Assembly (NCBI RefSeq): GCF_000744785.1
Contig: NZ_JQMO01000002.1
Span: 744,001-808,000, forward strand
Source: Kitasatospora azatica KCTC 9699
GTDB taxonomy: Bacteria; Actinomycetota; Actinomycetes; Streptomycetales; Streptomycetaceae
Direction of reading: 5' to 3'
DNA length: 64,000 nt
The notes under the pieces were generated by a model. That model searched no databases. It was not told where the DNA came from and worked only from the letters and a program-made list of their open reading frames with translations. Made by a program: the position numbers and the translations under genes. Position 1 is the first letter of the stretch. Every line of letters starts with the position of its first letter. Of this stretch, positions 16,639-24,899 are shown piece by piece.

Positions 16639-17073
16639 GTGAGCGCCGACCGGGGAGCCGGCCGCGCCCTGCCCCAGCTGGTCCCCCTGTCCGACGGCGG
16701 TGCCCTGCCGCTGCTCGCCACCAGCGACGCCGGACGGCTGGTCCGCAGCGACGACCGCCCGCCCGCCGTGTTCCCACTGCGCCACCTCGTCGAGGACGGG
16801 CAGCTCATCCTGCGGGTGCGGTTGCTGCCGGTCCTGTCCGGCCCGCCCGCCTATCCGGCCAGGCTCACCTACCAGGCCGACCGGATCGACCCCGAGGACC
16901 ACACGGGCTGGATGGTGATCGTCACAGGCCCCGCCGAGCAGATCACCGACCCCGACCACCAGATGCGCTTCCGCCTGACCATGCGCGCCTGGCCCGACGA
17001 GCACACCGAGCACCTGCTGCGCCTGCGGCCCGAGACCATCACGGGCTACCGCCTCACCCGCTCCCGTTCCTGA
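16639..17073 (+). CDS. Pyridoxamine 5'-phosphate oxidase-like flavin-binding protein
   Basis: 144 aa. A split-barrel (PPOX-like) pattern is visible: GALPLLATSDAGRLVRS, AVFPLRHLVEDGQLILRVRL, LTYQADRIDPEDHTGWMVIV, TGPAEQITDPD. Such proteins bind FMN or F420/heme and are often oxidoreductases or sensors; the substrate cannot be inferred. The GTG start lacks a strong ribosome site. It lies 100 bp behind family-S copy 3 in the same direction and may be co-transcribed with it. Confidence 0.75.
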   Translation: MSADRGAGRALPQLVPLSDGGALPLLATSDAGRLVRSDDRPPAVFPLRHLVEDGQLILRVRLLPVLSGPPAYPARLTYQADRIDPEDHTGWMVIVTGPAEQITDPDHQMRFRLTMRAWPDEHTEHLLRLRPETITGYRLTRSRS

Positions 17074-17207
17074 CCGGCCTGCGGATCGCGCCGGTGCCGG
17101 CCGCTGCCCTGAGCCGGGCACAGGCTGGTGCCGGGAGGTGAGGTACGACGCGTGCCTGCGCGGCTTTCAGCCCGAACCCGCTCTGCCCATCCTTCTCGCG
17201 CACCCCA

Positions 17208-17795
17208 CTACACGTCGCCCTGGATCAGGGCATGCAGATGCTGGTCGTGCCATCCGTCCACATGCAGCAGCGCGCTGCGCTGGGTGCCTTCGAACGAGTA
17301 CCCGGCCTTGAGCGCCACCCGGCATGAGGCCGGGTTCTCCACCGCGTGGCACAGTCGCAGCCGGTGCAAGCCGAGATCGTCAAGCGCCCACCGGCTGACA
17401 CGCTTGGTGGCCTCGGCGACGACACCCCCACCACGTGCTGCGGCCAGCACCCAGTAAAGGATCTCGGCGTTGCCATGGACGAGGTCGATGTCGCCCCATC
17501 CGATCAGGCCGAGGGCCCCGCCGCCCGGTCGGGCGATGGCCCATATCGCACCCTGCTCGGCCCTCCAGCGCTCGTGCATGCGCTCGATGCGCTTACACGC
17601 ATCCTCCAGCGACCCCACACTCAGGAGGTTCCAAAGCCGAATCGCCGGATCCTGGGCCGCAGCAACCAGGACCTCGGCGTCGCTGAGGTGCCAGGGCCGC
17701 AGCTCCAGCCCGTTGGGAAGTTCGAGCACCGGCTGTTCGGTCTGAGCCATCCGACCTGCGGGAACGACGGGAGGCACGGGCAAGCTTGAGATCAT
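17208..17795 (-). CDS. GNAT-family N-acetyltransferase (RimJ/RimL-like)
   Basis: 195 aa. GNAT landmarks: LELRPWHLSDAEVLVAAAQD at the N-terminus, IWAIARPGGGALGLIGWGDI (beta-4), YWVLAAARGGGVVAEATKRV (acetyl-CoA pyrophosphate loop R/G-x-x-G-x-A type, here ARGGGVV) and HAVENPASCRVALKAGYSFE (C-terminal strand). It likely acetylates an amine of a protein or small molecule. ATG 17795 is chosen by family N-terminal extension; ATG 17750 is a shorter alternative. No operon partner. Confidence 0.85.
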   Translation of the reverse strand: MISSLPVPPVVPAGRMAQTEQPVLELPNGLELRPWHLSDAEVLVAAAQDPAIRLWNLLSVGSLEDACKRIERMHERWRAEQGAIWAIARPGGGALGLIGWGDIDLVHGNAEILYWVLAAARGGGVVAEATKRVSRWALDDLGLHRLRLCHAVENPASCRVALKAGYSFEGTQRSALLHVDGWHDQHLHALIQGDV

Positions 17796-17950
17796 CACGG
17801 CATCGTTGCACAGCCCGCAGGGCACGAAAACCAGATATCGCCGGCGCTGAGACGCCCGCGCAAGTCCCCCGCCCACCCAAGCTAAGCGGGGCTCGTCTGC
17901 CGCCGCGCGAGCCGCCAGCGCCGGTGCGGGGCTTGGCGCACTTCGGGGCG

Positions 17951-18595
17951 TCAGCGGGAGATGGCGACCGCGCCGGTGTCGAGCGAGTAGTAGCCGCCCA
18001 CGATCTCCAGCGCGCCCGCGGCCAGCAGCGGACGCAGCAGCCGGTCGGTGCGCAGGCGGGTGACGGTCTGCCGGGTCTGAGCGCGGACGGTCGCCTCGAT
18101 GAGCTGCTCGGGCGCCGGGCCCTGCCCCAGCGCCTCCTCGTAGGCCGGGCGGAGGTCCTCGGTCACGTCCGCCAGATGGCCGGGCGGCGCATCGCCGCTG
18201 CGGAAGGCCTGGACGGCGGCGCTCACGGCACCGCAGCGCTGGTGACCCAGGACCACCAGGAGGCGGGTAGCCAGCTCGGCGGGGCCGTACTCAAGGCTGC
18301 CGGCGACGAGAGAGTCATGGGTGTGGGCCGCGGTACGGACCACCAGGAGGTCGCCGAGCCCCTGGTCGAAGACCAACTCGGGCGGGACGCGGGAGTCGAT
18401 GCAGGTGAACACCACCGCGACCGGCTCCTGCCGGCGGGCGAGTTCCTCGCGGCGCGGGAGCGAGGCATCGGGGCGGCGGGCCCGGCCGCGCACCCAGTTG
18501 TCGTTGCCGGCCCGCAGCCGGTCCAGGGCCTCCTGCGGCGTGCTCGCGCGGGCAGGCGGCGCCGCAGCGTTCGAGACCAGGGACAGCGCGGCCAT
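17951..18595 (-). CDS. Beta-carbonic anhydrase
   Basis: 214 aa. It interconverts CO2 and bicarbonate. The zinc site is complete: VVFTCIDSRVPPE gives Cys65 and the Asp67-Arg69 dyad, and VVLGHQRCGAV gives His118 and Cys121. The N-terminal helix TPQEALDRLRAGNDNWVRG is typical of the family. ATG 18595 is used, with no clear ribosome site; an upstream in-frame TTG at 18622 is possible. It is divergent from the family-S/ArsR/SulP operon, and operator motif B lies between them, so the two units may be co-regulated. Confidence 0.93.
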   Translation of the reverse strand: MAALSLVSNAAAPPARASTPQEALDRLRAGNDNWVRGRARRPDASLPRREELARRQEPVAVVFTCIDSRVPPELVFDQGLGDLLVVRTAAHTHDSLVAGSLEYGPAELATRLLVVLGHQRCGAVSAAVQAFRSGDAPPGHLADVTEDLRPAYEEALGQGPAPEQLIEATVRAQTRQTVTRLRTDRLLRPLLAAGALEIVGGYYSLDTGAVAISR

Positions 18596-18666
18596 GGCGC
18601 AGGCCGGAACCGCCGGGTGCAACCCGCCTGCGTCCGTGGTCCGAGCTCACGGCCAACTGATGAAGT

Positions 18667-18680
18667 TGAAGAATTCTTCA
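18667..18680. promoter_or_regulatory. Operator-like motif B, copy 2
   Basis: Perfect 14-bp palindrome TGAAGAATTCTTCA, flanked by further half-sites (ATGAAGT upstream, ACATTCAT downstream) that make a ~28-bp near-palindrome. It is located between the divergent carbonic anhydrase gene and the family-S/ArsR/SulP operon. Confidence 0.7.
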
Positions 18681-18756
18681 CATTCATAGATGATGGTGTC
18701 CTGTACATACTCGGGCGGCAGGCCGGGCCCATGGGCGCCGGCACGGAAGGACGGTC

Positions 18757-18951
18757 GTGGCAGACGTGTTCGGCGAAGAGCTGCGCGAGCAGTTCGCCCA
18801 GGCCCGCCAGGCCCTGGGCGAGGCCAGGACTGCGGGGGACGACGCCGGAGCGCAGGCCTACGGGGGGCGCGTGTCCGCGCTTCGGCGCATCGCGGCGGGG
18901 CACGGCATCGAGCTGCCGCACGCATCCGAGGAAGACGAAGGAGACCACTGA
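18757..18951 (+). CDS. Small helical protein, family S copy 2 (64 aa)
   Basis: 64 aa, MADVFGEELREQFAQARQAL, then RRIAAGHGIELPHASEEDEG. Paralogue of the protein at 14717 at identical length, with an acidic C-terminus. The GTG start has GGAAGG upstream. First gene of a tight operon: its TGA is followed two bases later by the ArsR ATG, whose stop in turn overlaps the SulP start. Function unknown; the operon position suggests a regulatory or transporter-associated role. Confidence 0.75.
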   Translation: MADVFGEELREQFAQARQALGEARTAGDDAGAQAYGGRVSALRRIAAGHGIELPHASEEDEGDH

Positions 18952-18953
18952 GC

Positions 18954-19304
18954 ATGGCCGTCCCCCTCTACCAGGCCAAGGCGGAGTTCTTCCGCACCCT
19001 GGGCCACCCCGCCCGCATCCGCGTCCTCGAACTCCTCCAGGACGGCCCGCTGCCCGTGCGCGAACTGCTCGCCCAGATCGACATCGAGGCATCCAGCCTC
19101 TCCCAGCAGCTCGCCGTCCTGCGCCGCACCCAGCTGGTGACCGCCACCCGTGAGGGCAACACCGTCGTGTACGCGCTCAGCACCCCCGACGTCGCCGAGC
19201 TGCTGCTCACCGCGCGCCGCATCCTCACCGAGATGATCACCGACCAGGGCCAGTTGCTCGACGAGCTGCGCGCCGCCACCACCGCCCGCGAGTTGCCCGC
19301 GTGA
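18954..19304 (+). CDS. ArsR/SmtB-type winged-helix regulator 2
   Basis: 116 aa, paralogue of regulator 1 (LYQ.KAEFF.TL.HP.RIRVLELL). Recognition helix ASSLSQQLAVLRRTQLV, wing TREGNTVVYALS, C-terminal dimer helix VAELLLTARRILTEMITD. No cysteine residues, so the inducer is unlikely to be recognised by thiolates. It lies between the family-S gene and the SulP transporter gene and probably represses this operon through motif B (inference). Confidence 0.88.
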   Translation: MAVPLYQAKAEFFRTLGHPARIRVLELLQDGPLPVRELLAQIDIEASSLSQQLAVLRRTQLVTATREGNTVVYALSTPDVAELLLTARRILTEMITDQGQLLDELRAATTARELPA

Positions 19305-21046
19305 GCGCCGCACACGCCACCGCCGCCCGTCGCGCGGCGGGGCAGCTGCTGGCCGTCCTGCCCAACCGGCAGATCCTCGCCACCATGGGCCGCTCCCCCC
19401 GCAAGGACCTGATCGCCGGGCTGACGGTGGCGATCGTCGCACTGCCACTCGCCCTGGGCTTCGGCATCTCCTCCGGCGCGGGCGCCGAGGCGGGAATCGC
19501 CACCGCCGTCATCGCAGGCGCGCTGGCCGCCGTCTTCGGCGGCTCCAACCTGCAGGTCTCCGGTCCCACCGGTGCCATGACCGTCGTCCTGGTTCCCATC
19601 GTCCACCAGTACGGCACCTCAGGCCTGCTGACGGTCGGTCTGCTGGCCGGCGTCCTGCTGATAGTCCTGGCCCTGGCAAGGGCCGGGCGGTACATGGCCT
19701 ACGTCCCGCTCCCCGTGGTCGAGGGCTTCACCCTCGGCATCGCCGCCGTGATCGCCCTGCAGCAGGTCCCCGGCGCGCTGGGCGTGAAGACCCCCAAGGG
19801 GGACAACCCGGCCCTGGTCGCGGGCAAGGCGGTGGCGGACTTCGCCGCCCACCCGCACTGGGCCGCGATCGCCCTCGCCCTCGCGGTGGCCGCGCTGATG
19901 CTCGCCGGGGCCCGTCTCAAGCCCGGCATCCCCTTCTCGCTGATCGCCGTCGTCGCCGCCACACTGGTGGTCAAGGCCGCCGGCCTGCCCGTGGCCACCA
20001 TCGGCCACCTGCCCGCCGGCCTTCCCGCTCCGTCCCTCGGGTTCTTCACCGCCTCGGCAGTGCCCTCGCTGCTGCCCGCCGCGTTGGCCGTCGCCGCGCT
20101 GGCGGCACTGGAGTCGTTGATGTCCGCCTCCGCGGCCGATGCCATGAGCGTCTCCGAGCGGCACGACAGCAACCGGGAACTGTTCGGCCAGGGCCTGGCC
20201 AACCTCGCCGCCCCGCTGTTCGGCGGCGTCGCGGCCACCGGCGCCATCGCCCGCACCGCCGTCAACGTCCGCTCCGGCGGAGCATCGCGCCTGGCGTCCC
20301 TGGTACACGCCGCAGTCCTCGCGGTCATAGTCTTCGCAGCCGCCCCGCTGGTCGCCGGTATCCCGCTCGCCGCCCTGGCCGGCGTACTGATCGCCACCGC
20401 CGTGCGCATGGTCGAGGTCGGCTCCCTGCGCGCCCTGGCCCGCACCGGGCGCGGCGAAGCCGCCGTCATGATCCTGACCGCCGGCGCCACGCTGGCCTTC
20501 AACCTGGTCACCGCCGTGATCACCGGCCTGGTCGTCTCGGGTATCCTGGCCCTGCGCTCCGTGGCCAAGGCCGCCCGCCTCGAACAGGTCCCGCTCCACC
20601 AGGACCTGCCGCCGGCCGACCACCACGAGGAGGAGCAGGCCCTGCTCGGCGAGCACATCGTCGCCTACCGCATCGACGGCCCGCTGCTGTTCGCCGCCGC
20701 CCACCGCTTCCTGCTGGAACTGACCGAGAGCGCCGAGGTGAAGGTCGCGATCCTGCGGATGTCGCGGGTCAGCGCGATCGACGCCAGCGGCGCCCGCGTC
20801 CTGGGTGACGCCATCGACAAGCTGCAGCGGCGTGGCACCCTCGTCCTCGTCTCCGGCATCCGCGACGAACACCACCAGCCCCTGGACGCCCTCGGCGTCC
20901 TGGACCAGCCCCGCGCCGACGGCCACGTCTTCGCCACCACCCCCGAGGCCATCGCCTACGCCCGCACGCACCTGCACGACAGCGGCGCACTGCCCGCCCA
21001 GTCCTCGGCCCACCCGGTTGCCGAGAGCGCCGGAGCCACCCGATGA
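19301..21046 (+). CDS. SulP/SLC26-family anion transporter with STAS domain
   Basis: 581 aa. The membrane domain (residues ~30-430) shows the SulP signature KDLIAGLTVAIVALPLALGF, SGPTGAMTVVL, PLPVVEGFTLGIAAVIALQQ and FGGVAATGAIARTAVNVRSG. The C-terminal STAS domain follows (HIVAYRIDGPLLFAAAHRFL, VAILRMSRVSAIDASGARVL). Family substrates are sulfate, bicarbonate (BicA) and other anions. Proximity to a carbonic anhydrase and absence of sulfate-assimilation genes favour bicarbonate (inference). GTG start overlaps the ArsR stop (GTGA). Confidence 0.92.
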   Translation: MSAAHATAARRAAGQLLAVLPNRQILATMGRSPRKDLIAGLTVAIVALPLALGFGISSGAGAEAGIATAVIAGALAAVFGGSNLQVSGPTGAMTVVLVPIVHQYGTSGLLTVGLLAGVLLIVLALARAGRYMAYVPLPVVEGFTLGIAAVIALQQVPGALGVKTPKGDNPALVAGKAVADFAAHPHWAAIALALAVAALMLAGARLKPGIPFSLIAVVAATLVVKAAGLPVATIGHLPAGLPAPSLGFFTASAVPSLLPAALAVAALAALESLMSASAADAMSVSERHDSNRELFGQGLANLAAPLFGGVAATGAIARTAVNVRSGGASRLASLVHAAVLAVIVFAAAPLVAGIPLAALAGVLIATAVRMVEVGSLRALARTGRGEAAVMILTAGATLAFNLVTAVITGLVVSGILALRSVAKAARLEQVPLHQDLPPADHHEEEQALLGEHIVAYRIDGPLLFAAAHRFLLELTESAEVKVAILRMSRVSAIDASGARVLGDAIDKLQRRGTLVLVSGIRDEHHQPLDALGVLDQPRADGHVFATTPEAIAYARTHLHDSGALPAQSSAHPVAESAGATR

Positions 21047-21068
21047 ACACGGACACGGGGAGCCCCTA

Positions 21069-21541
21069 GTGACCCGACGCTGGCGCCGCCGCCGCCCGGA
21101 ACCGTCGTACACACCTCACGTTCCCGCCGCCACCCGGCGGGAACGGGAGCACACCCTGGCCCTCGCCACCGCCCCCACATCCATCCCGCTCGCCCGACGC
21201 GCCACCCAACTGGCTTTCACCTCTTGGGGCATGCCGCCTCAGGCGACCGCGCTCGGCGCCGCCCTGCTCATCGTCACCGAACTCGTGACCAACGCCGTGC
21301 GCCACGCCGCCGAATTCTCCCCTCCACCGTGCTGACGCTGGCCCTGAGCGACGGGCACCTGGACGTCGCCGTCCACGACCGGCACCCCCAGGTGCCGGAC
21401 CTCGGGACGGAAGGCGGCCTGCGTCTGATCGCCGACCTCGTCCAGGACTTCGACGGCGCGCTCACCATCACCCCCGACGTCCCCGGCCCCGGCAAGACCA
21501 TCCGCGTCCTGCTCCCGCTGATTCCCGTGCCCGTACCGTAG
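21069..21541 (+). pseudogene. Anti-sigma-type ATP-binding protein (HATPase_c), frameshifted
   Basis: The first frame (GTG 21069, GGGGAG upstream) gives IPLARRATQLAFTSWGMPP, then ALLIVTELVTNAVRHAAEFS with the N-box typical of RsbW-like ATPases, then a premature TGA at 21333. The downstream half continues in the -1 frame from about 21323: STVLTLALSDGHLDVAVHDR, GTEGGLRLIADLVQDF, PGPGKTIRVLLPL. A single-base loss in the CCCC run near 21319-21322 explains the shift. It is either a real pseudogene or a sequencing error. It would be the fourth gene of the family-S operon. Confidence 0.7.
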
Positions 21542-21565
21542 ACCCGGCCCTGACAAGGAGAGCCC

Positions 21566-21745
21566 GTGCGCTTCGAGATCACCCCCTACGACGACCACGG
21601 CAGCGCCACCGCCCCCGACCTCGTCGACCTGCCCACCCTGCGCGACCTGCTCGCCGAGGCCGTCACCACCGGCCAGCGCCTGCACATTCGGCCCCGCCCC
21701 CGAACCACTCGCCCCACCTCCCCCGAACAGGAGAACCAACCATGA
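21566..21745 (+). CDS. Small hypothetical protein (59 aa)
   Basis: 59 aa, MRFEITPYDDHGSATAPDLV, then DLPTLRDLLAEAVTTGQRLH and a basic, proline-rich tail. GTG start with an excellent site, AAGGAG five bases upstream. Its TGA overlaps the ATG of the next gene (ATGA). No domain recognised. It appears to continue the ATPase operon. Confidence 0.65.
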   Translation: MRFEITPYDDHGSATAPDLVDLPTLRDLLAEAVTTGQRLHIRPRPRTTRPTSPEQENQP

Positions 21746-21870
21746 GCGACGCCACCCGCGACGAGAAGACCAAGCGCAAGGCCATGCTCATCCGGGTCTC
21801 CATCTACGTCTTCGCCACCCACTTCTTCGCCGGCTTCGTCATCCTCCTCTTCAGCCTCGGCCACCGCTGA
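21742..21870 (+). CDS. Small single-span membrane protein (DUF6126-like)
   Basis: 42 aa: a charged N-terminus MSDATRDEKTKRKAMLIRVS, then one hydrophobic helix IYVFATHFFAGFVILLFSLG and a HR end. Similar short single-pass proteins (DUF6126) are common in Streptomyces. Translation is coupled to the preceding gene through ATGA. Function unknown. Confidence 0.7.
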   Translation: MSDATRDEKTKRKAMLIRVSIYVFATHFFAGFVILLFSLGHR

Positions 21871-22325
21871 CCCGCTGGCAGGGACTCCGCCATGCCAGAA
21901 TGCCCTCCCAGCAACCAGCCTCCCTCTCAGAGGGTGGGGCCAAGACGCCGCGCGCGGCTGCGAGTACTGCAGTGGCTGGGGCACCGTGCTCACTCGATGA
22001 CCGGACACTGACACCGCGCCCGATCGGCCAGCGAGGACGCACTCGGCTGGCGGCAAGAACCCGTCCCGAGGCGCCCGCGCCGCCGGCAGTGGCAGCCGTA
22101 GCAGCGCGCACACAGCGGTGTGCCGGGAGATGAACACGGACAGGGCTGATAACGCGCGCGCCTGCATGGCCGGCTAACTCCCTCGCCATCGAGCTAATTT
22201 GCGACGTCAACGCGGTCCCGGAGCAGGAAGCGAAGGGACTCCGTGCGCCTGCCGAGGTCGACTACGGCAGCGTCCACCCATTCGCTCTACAGCGGCCTCA
22301 GCGACGGCTGAGCACTGAAGGTAAG
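21871..22325. other. Intergenic region left of the IS5-type element
   Basis: No convincing gene. Short frames on both strands lack ribosome-binding sites and normal codon bias. No repeats other than the start of the insertion sequence at 22326. Confidence 0.45.
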
Positions 22326-23302
22326 GAGGTTTTCTCAACGAAATGATCTTCGTCGTGTCGAGATGGGAGACGCGGCTTGACCGGCTGGCGTGCCCTGGTT
22401 GCGGACAGGCGTGAAGCCCCTGGTAGGACAGGTCTCTCTCACAAGATCGTCCGCTGAACCAGAGGCTTCACGTTGGTCACCTATAGTGCCACGCTCGACG
22501 TCCCGCGCCACGTCGTCGAGTTTCTCGCCCGCCACCTGGCCGCTCACCGGCGCCGGATCGGGACCCCGAGAAGGTCCCGCGCGCTGGGGCCGTTCCGTCA
22601 GGCGGTGCTGGTGCTGCGCTGGTTCCGCGAGCGCGGCTGCGTGCACTGCCTGGCCCGTGACGCGGGTGTCTCCCAGGCCACCGGCTACCGCTACCTCCAC
22701 GAGGGCATCGACGTCCTCGCCGAGCAGGCCCCCGATCTGCACGACGTCCTCGCCCGCTGCCGGGGCGCGAGGGCATGACGCACGTGATCCTCGACGGCAC
22801 GCTGATCGAATCGGACCGCCTCGCTGGCGTCCGCGACAACGGCAACGACCTGTGGTTCAGTCAGAAACACTTGCGTTCGGCGGCAACATTCAGTTCCTCG
22901 CCGCGCCGGATGGCACCCCTCTGTGGGTTTCCGAGGTCGAGCCCGGCAGCGTCCCCGACATCACCGCTGCCCGGATCCACGCCCTTCCCGCCCTCTACAA
23001 GGCGGCGGCCGACGGCCTGCCCACCCTGGCAGACAAGGGCTACATCGGCGCGGGCATCGGCATCCGCATCCCCGTCCGACGACCAAGAGGCAAGTCCGAA
23101 CAGGCACTTCACGTCGACACCCGCATGTTCAACACCCTGCTGCAACACGTGCGGGCCCTGGGCGAGCGGACCGCCGCCGAGCTCAAACAGCGGTGGCGCG
23201 CCCTGCAGCACGTCACGCTCAGCCCCAGCCGGATCGGCGACATCGCCCGCGCCGCCCTCGCCCTCAGCGGAATCTGGAAGTGATCACCGTTGAGAAAACC
23301 TC
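22326..23302 (+). mobile_element. IS5-type insertion sequence, 977 bp, defective
   Basis: Bounded by perfect 15-bp terminal inverted repeats GAGGTTTTCTCAACG (22326-22340) and CGTTGAGAAAACCTC (23288-23302), with weaker similarity inward (TGATC). It contains a single transposase gene in broken frames. No target duplication is obvious. Confidence 0.85.
22473..23283 (+). pseudogene. IS5-family transposase, frameshifted
   Basis: Frame 1 (22473-22778) is the helix-turn-helix N-terminus: FLARHLAAHRRRIGTPRRSR, DAGVSQATGYRYLHEGIDVL. Frame 2 from 22775 supplies MTHVILDGTLIESDRLAGVR (first catalytic Asp). Frame 3 from ~22872 continues FGGNIQFLAAPDGTPLWVSE, PTLADKGYIGAGIGI and the C-terminal region to TGA 23283. 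The expected continuity is broken near 22870 (CACTTGCGTTCGGC), so no full DDE protein can be made without frameshifting. Confidence 0.8.
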
Positions 23303-24105
23303 ACTGAGGAGATGACGTCCATACAGCCCTGGCGGGGTGGCCGGTTGGAGAGCATGGGTCGTTCGCTGGGCCACCCAGCTCGTCCATCTGCAGCTCCCGT
23401 CGGGCCCAGGCGGCCGGGGGAGCCGTGATCAGGCCGGCTTGCGTGGGCGGTGTCGGGCGGAGCCGCCCGGTTTCATCAATCACGGCGCCTTCGACGTCTA
23501 CGCCCCCGGGTGCGGTGCGACCTCGGTCGACCTGCCGGTCATCGGCGAGACCGGCGGTGGGTGCCGTGCTCAGGCTGGTCCAATGGGAACCCCGGGGCTC
23601 CTGGTTCCAGCCCCCGGGGTCCCGCTGAGCGCGGTGCACCCGGCCGGAGCGCCGTAGCCAGGGGGCATGGCCTGGAGCGGCGCTTGATGGCCTTCGCCGT
23701 CTGCTCCGGCTGGCGCCCGCTCTGCGTTCGTGGACGAACCGGTTGCCGTGAGACGATCGACTAGTGCCGCGTCAGGCAACCTTTGCCCGTCAAGGAGCGG
23801 CGTCCGGTGCGTGCTCTCGGCGTGCCGGCCGGAAGTCCTCGTACTGGACGTACTTGGGCTTTCGGCCGGTGCGGCGAGAGTGCGTGCCGGGCGTCGCGAC
23901 GGGGCGAAGGTTGCCTGACACGGCACTAGCACGTCCCGGCCCCGGAAATCCTCGTACGGATCCGGGGCGGGCGGGCATCCGCAGGCGATTGCTGTTGAGT
24001 CGGTCAGGATCCGCTCGACGCGGTCGATGGCGGAGGCCGCGCGGAGGGCGGCGGCCCGGAGTCGGACGCGAGTGGGTCGCGGCCCGCGTGGCTGCCCCGT
24101 CGCCC
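23303..24105. other. Gene-poor region with transposon debris
   Basis: About 800 bases without a credible gene. The only structured part is the 167-bp inverted-repeat element at 23762-23928. A short segment just after it (near 23945) repeats the sequence GGAAATCCTCGTAC-like found inside the element (GGAAGTCCTCGTAC), suggesting remnants of related transposase ends. Confidence 0.5.
23762..23928. mobile_element. MITE-like non-autonomous element with ~30-bp inverted repeats
   Basis: Left end TAGTGCCGCGTCAGGCAACC and right end (reverse complement) TAGTGCCGTGTCAGGCAACC continue to match for ~30 bp with two mismatches and one indel. Both termini are TA, consistent with the TA target duplication of IS630/Tc1-mariner elements. 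The 167-bp unit has no full gene; internal codons on the minus strand read GRKPKYVQYEDF, possibly a transposase C-terminal remnant. Confidence 0.75.
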
Positions 24106-24888
24106 TCATGCCCGCTCGGAGCGGCCGCCGTCAATCGTCACCACCGTGGCGTTGATGTACGACGCCTCGTCGGAGAGGAGGAAGGCGGCCAGGGCGGCGA
24201 CCTCGTCGGGGCGGCCGAACCGTTGCACCGGAATCCTGTCGAGGGCCTTGTCGATCTCCTCCGGGGCGTGCCGGCGAAGCGCGCCCAGGTGGTCCTCCAG
24301 CATCGGGGTCAGGATGGTCCCGGGGGCTATGGCGTTGACGGTGACGCCGTACCGGCCGTACTCCACGCCGGCGTTACGCGTCAGACCGACCACGCCGTGC
24401 TTGGCGGCGTGGTAGTCGGATCCCAGGCCGTTGGCGCGGATACCGAAGAGCGACGCGGTGTTGAGCACCCGTCCGTGACCCTGTTCGCGCATGAACTTCA
24501 GCACGTGCTTCAGGCCGAGGAACACGCCGGCGAGGTTGATCGCGACGGTCCGGGCGAAGTCCTCGTGGCCGATGTCCTCGGTGCGCCGTTGCGTCGGCTC
24601 GACTCCCGCGTTGTTGAAGAAACAGTCGATCCGGCCGTGGTGCTCGACGGTACGTGCCACGTACCGTGCCACGTCCGCCTCCTGGCTGACGTCCGCCACG
24701 ACCGTCCGTACCTCCGTGCCGGGCACGGCCTCTCCCAACTCCACCACGGAGTCGGCCAGGCCCCGCTCGTTGATGTCGACCAGGACCAGCCGGGCGCCCT
24801 CGGTCGCGAGCCGGACCGCGGTGGCGCGGCCGAGTCCGGAGCCGCCGCCGGTGATCAGGGCGACCTTGTCGGTGAACCTTTGCTGCAC
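24106..24888 (-). CDS. Short-chain dehydrogenase/reductase
   Basis: 260 aa classical SDR. NAD(P)-binding ITGGGSGLGRATAVRLA, acidic residue after beta-2 (VLVDINERG) favouring NAD, NNAG motif, catalytic TASLFGIR (the usual Ser region), YHAAK (Tyr/Lys). C-terminal DGGRSERA. It probably oxidises or reduces a hydroxyl/keto group of the polyketide or of an acyl intermediate. GTG start with GGGAG six bases upstream. Last gene of the PKS operon, 11 bp after the P450. Confidence 0.9.
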   Translation of the reverse strand: MQQRFTDKVALITGGGSGLGRATAVRLATEGARLVLVDINERGLADSVVELGEAVPGTEVRTVVADVSQEADVARYVARTVEHHGRIDCFFNNAGVEPTQRRTEDIGHEDFARTVAINLAGVFLGLKHVLKFMREQGHGRVLNTASLFGIRANGLGSDYHAAKHGVVGLTRNAGVEYGRYGVTVNAIAPGTILTPMLEDHLGALRRHAPEEIDKALDRIPVQRFGRPDEVAALAAFLLSDEASYINATVVTIDGGRSERA

Positions 24889-24899
24889 GCCGCTCTCCC

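Noticed and set aside
17951..21046. Carbonic anhydrase plus SulP as a sulfate-assimilation locus
   Set aside because: No sulfate-reduction or cysteine-biosynthesis gene is nearby; bicarbonate transport fits the context better, though the substrate is unproven.
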